Source: Cupriavidus malaysiensis (lineage in GTDB: Bacteria > Pseudomonadota > Gammaproteobacteria > Burkholderiales > Burkholderiaceae). Taken from it: a stretch of 64,000 nt of DNA. The notes beneath the pieces are model-generated. The model did not search any database. It was not told the origin of the DNA and saw only the letters and a list, made by a program, of their open reading frames with translations. The stretch is from contig NZ_CP017755.1 of the NCBI RefSeq assembly GCF_001854325.1, positions 868,001 through 932,000 of the forward strand, in the 5' to 3' direction. This document shows, piece after piece, positions 45,649 through 53,645 of this stretch (within the stretch, counting starts at the first letter, position 1; every line of letters starts with the position of its first letter). The translations under genes were made by a program, and so were the position numbers.

Positions 45649-46794
45649 ATGCCCTGGAGCCCACGCGACACCATGAGCCTGCGCCACGAATTCGTCCTGC
45701 TCGCCCAGCAAGAGGGCTGCAATCGCCGCCAGCTATGCCAACGCTACGGCATCTCCCCGCAGACCGGCTATAAGTGGATTGCTCGGTACACCGAACAGGA
45801 GATGGCTGGTTTGGTCGAGCGGTCGCGCCGGCCCGCGACCAGTCCGACCCGAACGGCGGAGGAACTGGAGCGGTTGGTCGTCGCCCTGCGCCTGCAGCAC
45901 CCGGCTTGGGGCGGACGCAAGATCAGCCGGCGGCTTCAGGATCTGGGCCACACACCGGTGCCGGCTCCGAGCACCGTGACGTCCATCCTGCATCGACATG
46001 GCCTGATCTCACCCGAAGCCTCGGTCAAGGCCCAGCCCTGGCAACGCTTTGAACATGCGGCGCCCAATCAGCTGTGGCAAATGGATTTCAAGGGCGGCTT
46101 TCGCACGCACGATGGCCAGATGTGCTCACCATTGACGGTACTGGACGATCATTCCCGCTTCGCCGTCACGCTGGCCGCCTGTACGCAGACCCACACCGCT
46201 GTGGTCCAGGAGCACCTGGCCCAGGCCTTTCGCCACTTCGGACTGCCTTGGCGTATCAACGCCGACAATGGGGCGCCGTGGGGCAGTCCTTCACAACCGG
46301 GGCAGCTCACCGGCCTGGGGGTCTGGCTCATCCGGCTGGGCGTGCGCCTGACCCATAGCCGTCCGGCCCATCCTCAAACCAATGGCAAGGACGAACGCTT
46401 TCACCGCACCCTCAAAGCCGAAGTGATCAATGCCCGTGGCTTTGCCTCCAGCCTGCAAGCCCAGCATGCGTTTGATGCCTGGCGCGATATCTACAACTTG
46501 CAGCGCCCACACGAGGCACTCGGCCTGGCGACGCCGGTGACACGCTATCAGCCCAGTCCTCGCTCCTATCCGGAGGTGCTACCGGAGATCGAATACGGCC
46601 CTGACGATCTGGTGGTGAAGATCAAATGGGACGGACAACTGCGCTTTCGCGGGCAAACCTTCAAAGTGTCCAATGCCCTACGAGATTTCCCGGTCGCCTT
46701 GCGCCCACAACCCAACCACGATGGACGATTCGATCTGTATTTCGTCGATCACTGCTTCGGCTACATCGATTTGAACGACCACCAGGCGGCTTAA
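45649..46794 (+). CDS. IS481-family DDE transposase
   Basis: The 381-residue product has an N-terminal helix-turn-helix (LLAQQEGCNRRQLCQRYGISPQTGYKWIARY), a second DNA-binding helix group (EELERLVVALRLQHPAWGGRKISRRLQDLG) and an rve-type catalytic core. The DDE residues are visible as Asp in LWQMDFKGGF, Asp in RINADNGAPWG and Glu in GKDERFHRTLKAE. An internal ATG at 45673 is another possible start. The gene appears intact. Confidence 0.95.
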   Translation: MPWSPRDTMSLRHEFVLLAQQEGCNRRQLCQRYGISPQTGYKWIARYTEQEMAGLVERSRRPATSPTRTAEELERLVVALRLQHPAWGGRKISRRLQDLGHTPVPAPSTVTSILHRHGLISPEASVKAQPWQRFEHAAPNQLWQMDFKGGFRTHDGQMCSPLTVLDDHSRFAVTLAACTQTHTAVVQEHLAQAFRHFGLPWRINADNGAPWGSPSQPGQLTGLGVWLIRLGVRLTHSRPAHPQTNGKDERFHRTLKAEVINARGFASSLQAQHAFDAWRDIYNLQRPHEALGLATPVTRYQPSPRSYPEVLPEIEYGPDDLVVKIKWDGQLRFRGQTFKVSNALRDFPVALRPQPNHDGRFDLYFVDHCFGYIDLNDHQAA

Positions 46795-46797
46795 TAT

Positions 46798-46847
46798 GTG
46801 TCAACCATGTCCTCGCACAGGTGTCACCTATGTCCCCGGTCTATACA
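46798..46847 (-). repeat. Right terminal inverted repeat of the IS481-family element
   Basis: The outer end is GGTCTATACA, the complement of the left end. It starts 4 bp after the transposase stop codon. Confidence 0.9.
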
Positions 46848-46853
46848 CGGGGT
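46848..46853 (+). repeat. Target-site duplication, right copy (CGGGGT)
   Basis: Identical to 45563-45568 and directly adjacent to the outer base of the right inverted repeat. Confidence 0.88.
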
Positions 46854-47181
46854 CATAGCGCAGGCGCTGCAGTGCGGGATTCATCGCATGGGTGGCGACG
46901 TATCCAAGCAGGAGCGTGTAACCGTCGGGCGGAGCCCGCATGACGAACTCGCTGGCAATTGCGCCGTTGGCGCCGGCTTTGTTGTCGACCACAACGGTCT
47001 GTTTGAGAATTGACGACATGGCTTGCGCAACCACACGTGCAATGGCGTCGTTGGCGCCTCCTGCGGCAGTGGGCACGACCAACGTGATCCGCTTGTCCGG
47101 GAAGGCGCTCCAGGCACCGGGGCTGGCCATGGCGGCCGCGACGGCGAGACTGCCAAGGACAAGTCGTTGGATAAACCGCAT
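46848..47181 (-). pseudogene. 5' part of the IS-interrupted Bug gene
   Basis: It encodes the signal peptide (MRFIQRLVLGSLAVAAAMASPGAWSA) and the first third of the mature Bug protein (FPDKRITLVVPTAAGGANDAIARVVAQ, NKAGANGAIASEFVMRAPPDGYTLLLGYVATHAMNP). AGGAG precedes the ATG. The frame is cut by the IS after RYDP. The sequence is closely related to the Bug half of the neighbouring PrpF fusion (GYVGTHAMNPALQ), so the two come from a duplication. Confidence 0.93.
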
Positions 47182-47260
47182 CTGTCTGCTCCTATTGGAT
47201 ATTGTTCGATCTAGGGCCTCTCCGCCCGCAAACGTATCGTCATACTTTTCCGGTTCCCAT

Positions 47261-47274
47261 GGAATTGCATAATT
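47261..47274 (+). promoter_or_regulatory. Candidate operator motif, Bug/LysR intergenic
   Basis: GGAATTGCATAATT lies in the 145-bp gap between the Bug gene and the divergent LysR gene. The same 14 bases occur at 53218-53231 upstream of the hydratase operon, there extended to the inverted repeat GGAATT-GCAT-AATTCC. It is a candidate binding site of the LysR protein at 47327. Confidence 0.55.
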
Positions 47275-47326
47275 GAGAACGGTTGATGCACACTATGGAT
47301 CAGTGACGACGACGCGAGGCACAGCG

Positions 47327-48250
47327 ATGACCATCAATTTCAACCTCAACGACTTGCAGGCATTCCGTGCAGTTGCCGAACTGAACAACTTCCGGAAGGC
47401 AGCCGACACGCTGCATATTTCGCAGCCGGCCTTCAGTCGCCGAATCGAGAAGCTGGAAGAGGCACTGGGTGTCCGCTTGCTGGATCGCACCACGCGAAGC
47501 GTCAGCCTTACATCGGTGGGGCGGGAGTTCGACCGCAAGCTACAACAGATTCTGGATGACCTGGACCAGACACTGCTTAGCATACGGGGGGTAACGACCA
47601 CACGCATGGGGGAAGTGACGATCGCCTGCGTGCCTTCAACGGTCTATTACTTTTTGTCGCAGGTCATCTCGCGCTATCACGAGCGCTATCCGAAGATTCG
47701 CGTCAAGCTTCTTGACGCCAGCGCGAACGAGGTCTTGTCCGCAGTATCGTGCGGTGAAGCGGACTTCGGACTCAATTTCGTTGGCAACCAGGAGCCGGAA
47801 ATCGAGTTTCGCCCCCTTCTTGAAGAGAGGTTCGTGGCGGCATGCCGGCGCGACCATCCACTCGCCAAGCATCGGCGCGTCAAATGGGCAGACCTGGCCG
47901 AGTATGACTATATTTCTGTGAGCAAGGCATCCGGCAACCGGCTACTGCTGGACCAGGCGCTATCCAACGTATCCGGCCTCCCATACAGCATCTATGAGAC
48001 GCAGCACGTCACAACAATGCTGGGACTAGTCGAAGCCGGGCTCGGCGTTGCGGCTGTGCCTTCGATTGCCATGCCTGGTCCGGACCATCCGCTACTCGTA
48101 AGCGTTCCGCTGACCGATCCCGTCATTACACGCAATATTGGACTCATTCATCGGAGGGGCCGTTCGTTGACGCCTGCGGCACAGCAACTCTATGATTTCC
48201 TCAGCGAAATGAAATCAACCCGGGGCAAGCGCGGCAGTCGCCGCGCATAG
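47327..48250 (+). CDS. LysR-family transcription regulator
   Basis: The 307-residue protein begins MTINFNLNDLQAFRAVAELNNFRKAADTLHISQPAFSRRIEKLEEALGVRLLDRTTRSVSLTSVG, the LysR winged helix. The effector domain follows (GEVTIACVPSTVYYFLSQVISRYHERYPKIRVKLLD). ATG 47327 fits the family; an upstream in-frame ATG at 47273 would add 18 residues and overlap the promoter zone. It is divergent from the Bug gene and convergent with dctA, placing it between two halves of an organic-acid locus. Confidence 0.93.
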   Translation: MTINFNLNDLQAFRAVAELNNFRKAADTLHISQPAFSRRIEKLEEALGVRLLDRTTRSVSLTSVGREFDRKLQQILDDLDQTLLSIRGVTTTRMGEVTIACVPSTVYYFLSQVISRYHERYPKIRVKLLDASANEVLSAVSCGEADFGLNFVGNQEPEIEFRPLLEERFVAACRRDHPLAKHRRVKWADLAEYDYISVSKASGNRLLLDQALSNVSGLPYSIYETQHVTTMLGLVEAGLGVAAVPSIAMPGPDHPLLVSVPLTDPVITRNIGLIHRRGRSLTPAAQQLYDFLSEMKSTRGKRGSRRA

Positions 48251-48272
48251 ATACGAGCAGCCGCACACTGAT

Positions 48273-49601
48273 TCAGAGCGGCGACGGGCCGGCGGTGACC
48301 ACGGACGGCGCATCGCCCGCCTCCAGTTTTTCCTCCGTGAATGGGTAGTTCGAAGTCAACTCGCGCTTCAGTACGTCACGATCGCAAGCCTTTTCCCACA
48401 TCGAAACCACGATACAGGCGACGACGTTACTGATCGTACTCGTCAGGGCGCGAGCCTCGGACATGAAGCGGTCAATGCCCACGATAAGCGCGACGCCGGC
48501 AACGGGAAGGTCGGGCATGACGGTCAGTGTCGCTACCAATGCCACGAATCCGCTCCCGGTTACCCCCGCTGCGCCCTTTGACGTCAGCAACATGATGCCG
48601 AGCATGGCAGCAATCTGATGCCAGGTCAGGTGGATGTCGCACGCCTGGGCAATAAACATCGATGCAAGCGTCAGATAGATAGCAGTGCCGTCCAGGTTGA
48701 AGGAGTACCCTGTCGGAAGTACCAACCCGACGACGCCCTTCTTGCAGCCCAAGCGCTCGAGCTTCAACAACAACCGAGGCAGCACCGGCTCGCTTGACGA
48801 TGTACCGAGGACGACAAGCAGTTCTTCCTTGATATAGCGCAGCAACTGCCAAAGCCGGAACCCATGCAGGCGACACAGGAGACCGAGTACCACTACGACG
48901 AAGAAGGAACAGGCAACATAGAACGTCCCGATGAGGAGCCCCAAAGAACCAATCGACTTGATTCCATAGCGTCCGACCGTGAAAGCCATCGCCCCGAAAG
49001 CCCCGATGGGTGCCACCCGCATGATGACGCCAAAGACGGCGAAAAGCATGTGGGAAAAGCCGTCGATGGTGTCCAGTACGGGACGGGCCGCGGACCCGAT
49101 GCGTGTAAGGCCGAAACCGCACAACACCGCGAGCAACAGGACAGGCAGGACCTCACCTTGCGCGAACGCCCCGACGAACGCATTCGGGATGATGTGCAAT
49201 GCAAAGTCGGAAAAGCCTTGGATATGGATGTCGTTGGCAAAGCGCGCCGCAACGCTCGCGTCGAGTTGCTTCGGGTCGATGTGCATACCTGTGCCGGGCT
49301 GCATCAGAAACACCGTGACGAGACCGGTCAGCAAGGCAATGATGGTCAGTGCATAAAATAACCCCATCGACTTCAGCAGAGTCTTTCCGATCTCCTTGGT
49401 ATCGCTAAGCGACGTAATACCGGTCACGATCGTACAGAACACGACCGGCGCGATCATCATCTTGACCAGCTTGACGAACCCATCGCCGAGCGGTTTGAGG
49501 GATGCACCGATATCCGGCCAGTAGTGACCGACAGTGATGCCGAGCATCAGTCCGATGAGTACCTGGACGTATAAGTGCTTGAATAGGCTCCGTAGTTTCA
49601 C
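48273..49601 (-). CDS. dctA: C4-dicarboxylate:cation symporter DctA
   Basis: DctA imports succinate, fumarate and malate. The 442-residue product starts KLRSLFKHLYVQVLIGLMLGITVGHYWPDIG and has the family's many hydrophobic segments, the serine-rich hairpin tip GTSSSEPVLPRLLLKLERLGC, and the substrate/ion-binding blocks VLPTGYSFNLDGTAIYLTLASMFIAQA and LLTSKGAAGVTGSGFVALVATL. It is last in a - strand operon behind the hydratase, CoA-transferase and lyase genes, so it probably supplies a dicarboxylate to that pathway. Confidence 0.94.
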   Translation of the reverse strand: MKLRSLFKHLYVQVLIGLMLGITVGHYWPDIGASLKPLGDGFVKLVKMMIAPVVFCTIVTGITSLSDTKEIGKTLLKSMGLFYALTIIALLTGLVTVFLMQPGTGMHIDPKQLDASVAARFANDIHIQGFSDFALHIIPNAFVGAFAQGEVLPVLLLAVLCGFGLTRIGSAARPVLDTIDGFSHMLFAVFGVIMRVAPIGAFGAMAFTVGRYGIKSIGSLGLLIGTFYVACSFFVVVVLGLLCRLHGFRLWQLLRYIKEELLVVLGTSSSEPVLPRLLLKLERLGCKKGVVGLVLPTGYSFNLDGTAIYLTLASMFIAQACDIHLTWHQIAAMLGIMLLTSKGAAGVTGSGFVALVATLTVMPDLPVAGVALIVGIDRFMSEARALTSTISNVVACIVVSMWEKACDRDVLKRELTSNYPFTEEKLEAGDAPSVVTAGPSPL

Positions 49602-49671
49602 AACGGTGTCTCCTTATTTTGGTGCGACCGGCATGAGAGTTGCCGGAATCTTCGCCAGGCGGGTTGATCTT

Positions 49672-51018
49672 TCAACGCCGGCTTGCAAGCACGCGGTCGA
49701 CCATCACGCCAGCCTGCCCCAGGTTATTGGCGGGGTCGCACATCGCCTCGAGTTGAGATCGTGTGACATGTCCGCGGATTTCCGGGTGAGTCGCGAGTAT
49801 GTCGATCAATGGCCGGTTTTCGTCGATGGCCTTGCGGCATAGGTCATAGACCAGGTCATGCGCATATTCCCGGCCGATGTACGGGCCCAACCCCATCATC
49901 ACCGCTTCGGACATCACCAGCCCGTTGGTCATATCGATGTTGGTGCGCATGCGGTCGGCGTCCACTTCAAGCCCTTGCAGGACAAATTTCGCCTGTTTCA
50001 ATGCGCCGGAGATCAAGCAGAAGATCTCTGGCAACGACACCCATTCAATTTCCCATGGCCCGGTGGAGCGCTCATGGTCGGCGACCATCGCATCCATCAG
50101 GGCCGCTGCGTGCTGTCGCGCCACTGCAATGTTCGCGTGGATGTATAGGCACGAAATCGGGTTGCGCTTCTGCGGCATGGTGGACGACGAGCCGCGCCCG
50201 GGCGCGAATGGTTCGAATACCTCCGCGACCTCCGTCTGCATCATCAGCTTTACATCCATGGCAATCTTGCCAAGCGATCCACCGACGAGACCCAGGAAGG
50301 CGCCAACCTCGGCTACGGTGTCGCGTACCGTATGCCAGGAGATGAGCGGCTGCGCTAGACCCAGCTCCTTCATCAGCGCGGCTTGCGTCTCCATCGCGCC
50401 TGTCTGCAGAGAAGAAAGCGTACCGGAGGCGCCGCCGAACTCTCCCATCAGTACACGCGGCTTGAGCTGCTGCAACCGCTCGCGGTGACGGTCAATGCCA
50501 GCCAGGATGCTGGCCATCTTGTAGCCGAACGTAATCGGCGTGGCTTGCTGCAAGTTAGAACGGCCGATGACCGGTGTGTCCCGATATGTCTTCGCTAGCT
50601 TAGCGAGCGCTCCCGCAATGTCGTCCAGATCCGCCTCGATCAGTGCGAGACCCTCACGCATTTGCAGCACCGCCGCGGTGTCAGTGATGTCCTGGGTCGT
50701 GGCTCCCCAGTGACAGAACTCGCCGAGGCCGTCTCGGCAGTTCTGATTGATCTGGTTGACCACGGCGATGATTGGATAGCCGATTTGCTCGGTTTTGGCT
50801 TTGAGCTTTACCCAGTCAATCTGCGAAAGTTCGCAGTTGCGTACGATTTCGTCAGCGGCCTCTTTCGGGATGATACCGAGTTCGCCCTGCACCTTTGCCA
50901 GGGCGCGCTCGATGTCAAGGTACTTGGCGGTCCGGTTCTCGTCCGACCACACCTCGCGCATGCGCGCATCACTGAACATGTCGCCAAAGATGCGCGAGTC
51001 AATAATTGTGGAAGCCAT
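49672..51018 (-). CDS. Fumarase/aspartase-superfamily lyase (PurB / carboxymuconate cycloisomerase-like)
   Basis: The 448-residue protein begins IFGDMFSDARMREVWSDENRTAKYLDIERALAKVQGELG. It carries the general-acid region CHWGATTQDITDTA and the signature loop RGSSTMPQKRNPISC, with the catalytic serine in the SS pair. The family adds or removes groups across fumarate-type double bonds. Because it sits in an organic-acid operon and not with purine genes, a catabolic role, such as on a substituted succinate, is more likely than adenylosuccinate lyase. The exact substrate cannot be read from the sequence. Confidence 0.86.
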   Translation of the reverse strand: MASTIIDSRIFGDMFSDARMREVWSDENRTAKYLDIERALAKVQGELGIIPKEAADEIVRNCELSQIDWVKLKAKTEQIGYPIIAVVNQINQNCRDGLGEFCHWGATTQDITDTAAVLQMREGLALIEADLDDIAGALAKLAKTYRDTPVIGRSNLQQATPITFGYKMASILAGIDRHRERLQQLKPRVLMGEFGGASGTLSSLQTGAMETQAALMKELGLAQPLISWHTVRDTVAEVGAFLGLVGGSLGKIAMDVKLMMQTEVAEVFEPFAPGRGSSSTMPQKRNPISCLYIHANIAVARQHAAALMDAMVADHERSTGPWEIEWVSLPEIFCLISGALKQAKFVLQGLEVDADRMRTNIDMTNGLVMSEAVMMGLGPYIGREYAHDLVYDLCRKAIDENRPLIDILATHPEIRGHVTRSQLEAMCDPANNLGQAGVMVDRVLASRR

Positions 51019-51071
51019 AATGTTCTACCTCTGCTTGATCTTGTCGAATGGGTCGACGGATGGAGTCGGAT

Positions 51072-52262
51072 TCACACCGCATTGTCCGAACGCAGTGCCG
51101 TAATCTCGTGGGGGGCGTATCCGAGTTCCGCAAGAATGGAGTCGGTGTGTTGACCAAGGGCAGGGATCGGGTCCATACGCGGCCCTTCGTTCCAGGTGCC
51201 CGGCGGCAGCAGGGCCGGCAGCGTGCCCCGGGGCGATCCAACCTCGGTCCAGCGGCACCGCGCTTTGAGCTGCGGATGTTCCCAGACCCCGTTCATATCG
51301 TTGACACGGGCATTGGCAATCTGCGCGATTTCCAGCCGCTCCACCACCTGCGCCCCGGTCAGGGAAGCGAAGGCGTCCACGATAATCTGCCGCAAGGCTG
51401 TGCGCGCAGCCACCCGCTTCGGGTTGGAGGTGAACCGCGGATCCTCGACAAGTTCGGGCTGCTGCAATACTTTCAGGCAGAAGCTCGCCCACTCCCGTTC
51501 ATTCTGCAGACCCAGCATCACCGTGACGCCGTCGCCTGCAGGAAAAGGACCATACGGATAGATCGTGGCGTGACTTGCGCCAGTGCGCGGCGGCGGCTCT
51601 GCGCCGTCGAACGCATAGTAAAGCGGGTAGCTTGTCCACTCCGCCAGCGATTCAAGCATCGAGATATCGATACGCTGACCGCGCCCGGTCTGACCGCGCT
51701 GGAGCAGCGCGGCCAGAATATTGCTGTAGGCATACATGCCCGCGGCAATATCGGCGATGGACGGTCCAGCCTTGCAGGGCTCCTCGGGGGTTCCTGTCAC
51801 CGAGACGAAGCCGGCCTCGCTTTGAATCAGCAGATCATAGGCCTTCTTGTCCCGATAGGGGCCTGGATTGACCGGGTCATCGCCGTAGCCGGAAATGTCG
51901 CAGACAATCAATTCCGGCTTGACTGAGGAGAGCCTCTCATAGCCCAGTCCCAAGCGGGCGGCCGCACCGGGCGCGAGATTCTGCACCACGACGTCCGCCT
52001 TATTCATGATGAGACGCTCGAGCACGCCAGCCGCCGCCGGATGCTTGACGTCCAGCGTCAAGCTCTCCTTCGAACGATTGGTCCAGACGAAATGCGACGC
52101 CAAGCCGCGCACCCGTTCGTCGTATCCGCGAGCGAAGTCGCCCACGCCCGGCCTTTCGATCTTGATGACACGGGCGCCTAGATCGGCTAGCTGACGGGTC
52201 GCGAACGGCGCCGCGATAGCATGCTCGAAGGTAACGACGGTGATGTCTTTAAGTGGTTGCAT
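51072..52262 (-). CDS. CaiB/BaiF family III CoA-transferase
   Basis: The 396-residue protein transfers CoA between carboxylic acids. It begins MQPLKDITVVTFEHAIAAPFATRQLADLGARVIKIERPGVGDFARGYD. Family blocks include FVWTNRSKESLTLDVKHPAAAGVLERL, VVQNLAPGAAARLGLGYERL and KKAYDLLIQSEAGFVSVTG, in which the catalytic Asp is in YDLLIQ. It ends 53 bp before the lyase start and begins 21 bp after the MaoC-like gene in the same operon. Itaconate:succinyl-CoA transferase belongs to this family. Confidence 0.93.
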   Translation of the reverse strand: MQPLKDITVVTFEHAIAAPFATRQLADLGARVIKIERPGVGDFARGYDERVRGLASHFVWTNRSKESLTLDVKHPAAAGVLERLIMNKADVVVQNLAPGAAARLGLGYERLSSVKPELIVCDISGYGDDPVNPGPYRDKKAYDLLIQSEAGFVSVTGTPEEPCKAGPSIADIAAGMYAYSNILAALLQRGQTGRGQRIDISMLESLAEWTSYPLYYAFDGAEPPPRTGASHATIYPYGPFPAGDGVTVMLGLQNEREWASFCLKVLQQPELVEDPRFTSNPKRVAARTALRQIIVDAFASLTGAQVVERLEIAQIANARVNDMNGVWEHPQLKARCRWTEVGSPRGTLPALLPPGTWNEGPRMDPIPALGQHTDSILAELGYAPHEITALRSDNAV

Positions 52263-52283
52263 CGTGAGAATCCGGGAGGAAGA

Positions 52284-53144
52284 TCAGCGCAAGACGGCAG
52301 TGGCGTCCATGGTCAGCCATCCTTCATGGTCCGACGCCCAAAGATGAATGGTCTTGCCGTCAGCCTGAGGCTGCCCATTGACGTGGAAGGGGTGCAGGTC
52401 GAATGTCGGACGCACTGCGCGAAAGCGGAAGCTCGCCACGTCAGCTTGCGGCAGCTCGCGCCGAAGCAGGTCCAGCAACAGCGTCGCGATAAGGGGTCCG
52501 TGTACGATGAGGCCCGGGTATCCTTCCACTTCGGTCACATAGCGGCGGTCATAGTGAATGCGGTGGCCATTGAATGTCAGCGCCGAATAGCGGAACAGCA
52601 GTACATCGTCCGGCACGATTCGGCGCCGCCAGGCCGCATCAGAAGGTGCCGCCTGGGGTATGGCGGCAACATCACCCGATGGCTGTGCCTCGCGATAGAC
52701 GATGTCATGAAACTCCACCAGCGAGGGCTCAAGGAGCCCTTCGACGCACACCTCATGACGGACCTTGACGAAGACCAGCTTGCCGGTCCTGCCTTCCTTG
52801 GTCGAGACGTCATCGATGGTCGAGGTGCGCACAACGCGGTCGCCTACACGAAGCGGAGCACGAAATTCAAACTGGCCACCAGCCCACATGCGGCGTGGCA
52901 AAGGCACGGGAGGCAGGAAGCCACCACGCTTGGCATGACCATCCGCACCGATCTCGCTCTGTCGGTGCATGGGAAGAAAGTAGAGCCAATGCCACAGCGG
53001 GGGCAATGGCGTACCAGTCGGCTGCGGTGCAGCCGGATAGTCCAGCGTAGCCCGCAGAGCAGTCACGGGAACCGCGGTAATCGTATCTTCGTGCTGCTCC
53101 CTGCGTCCGATCCATGTCCGCGGGTCCACTGCCTGTTCGTTCAT
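52284..53144 (-). CDS. MaoC-like (FAS1-like) acyl-CoA hydratase/dehydratase
   Basis: The 286-residue protein has a double hot-dog organisation. The N-terminal half carries MWAGGQFEFRAPLRVGDRVVRTSTIDDVSTKEGRTGKLVFVKV. The second half has FRYSALTFNGHRIHYDRRYVTEVEGYPGLIVHGPLIATLLLDLL, with the conserved N-x-H-R-I-H-Y-D active-site stretch. Known members include mesaconyl-C4-CoA hydratase and itaconyl-CoA hydratase. First gene of the - strand operon; a candidate operator lies 74 bp upstream of the start. Confidence 0.88.
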   Translation of the reverse strand: MNEQAVDPRTWIGRREQHEDTITAVPVTALRATLDYPAAPQPTGTPLPPLWHWLYFLPMHRQSEIGADGHAKRGGFLPPVPLPRRMWAGGQFEFRAPLRVGDRVVRTSTIDDVSTKEGRTGKLVFVKVRHEVCVEGLLEPSLVEFHDIVYREAQPSGDVAAIPQAAPSDAAWRRRIVPDDVLLFRYSALTFNGHRIHYDRRYVTEVEGYPGLIVHGPLIATLLLDLLRRELPQADVASFRFRAVRPTFDLHPFHVNGQPQADGKTIHLWASDHEGWLTMDATAVLR

Positions 53145-53217
53145 TCCTCTCTCCTCGCTGTCCGTGCCAGACCGACACCTGCATGCGAATGGATTCTGGT
53201 CTCCTCGCGCAAGGGAG

Positions 53218-53233
53218 GGAATTGCATAATTCC
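53218..53233 (+). promoter_or_regulatory. Candidate operator GGAATTGCATAATTCC
   Basis: The inverted repeat GGAATT-GCAT-AATTCC lies upstream of the - strand hydratase operon. Its first 14 bases are identical to 47261-47274 in front of the Bug/LysR pair 6 kb away, suggesting that one regulator controls both units. Confidence 0.55.
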
Positions 53234-53267
53234 TATGGATTGATCATTCGGGTGCATGAGTCGCGCG

Positions 53268-53636
53268 CCCGCCTTCTCGCGCGTGATCGTTGACTCCTCT
53301 TCTGTCCGCGCGGTCGGGGCGGGCCAAAACTGGACCGAACCCCACCGATCGCACGCGACCCGGTTCCAGGCACCACGTCGCCACCGACGCCGACGGCACG
53401 CCGATCACGGTCATCCTGACCGGCGCAAACCGTAACGACGTTACCCAGCTCATGCCTCTGATCGAGGCCATTGCCGCTATCCGGGGTCGGCGAGGCCGGC
53501 CCTTGCGCAAGCCAGGCCGGGTCTATGCCGACCGCGCATACGACCACGACAAATATCGTCGACCGCGGGCTTCCTCAAGCTGGCCGGTTGCCTCATCTGC
53601 TGGCGCACCCTTCAGCGTGACGAGACTTCATCTTGA
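53268..53636 (+). pseudogene. IS5-family transposase remnant
   Basis: Pieces of an IS5-type transposase are visible: SRVIVDSSSVRAVGAG, then after a one-base shift KTGPNPTDRTRPGS, HHVATDADGTPITVILTGANRNDVTQLMPLIEAI and YADRAYDHDKYR. The text then jumps to the C-terminal GFLKLAGCLICWRTLQ, so an internal part is missing. At least one frameshift and one deletion make it non-functional. It ends 10 bp before the porin stop codon. Confidence 0.83.
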
Positions 53637-53645
53637 AATGGGTTC

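Larger units (their letters stand above)
45569..46847 (+). mobile_element. Complete IS481-family insertion sequence
   Basis: The element is 1279 bp. It is bounded by about 50-bp terminal inverted repeats with a few mismatches (outer ends TGTATAGACCGGGGACAT and its complement) and by a 6-bp direct repeat. It carries one transposase gene. It interrupts a Bug gene on the opposite strand. Intact ends, intact transposase and clean duplication suggest a recent, potentially mobile copy. Confidence 0.94.

Noticed and set aside
45085..46100. Idea that the Bug gene is two separate genes around the transposase
   Set aside because: The inverted repeats, the CGGGGT duplication and the restored frame show one gene split by an insertion.
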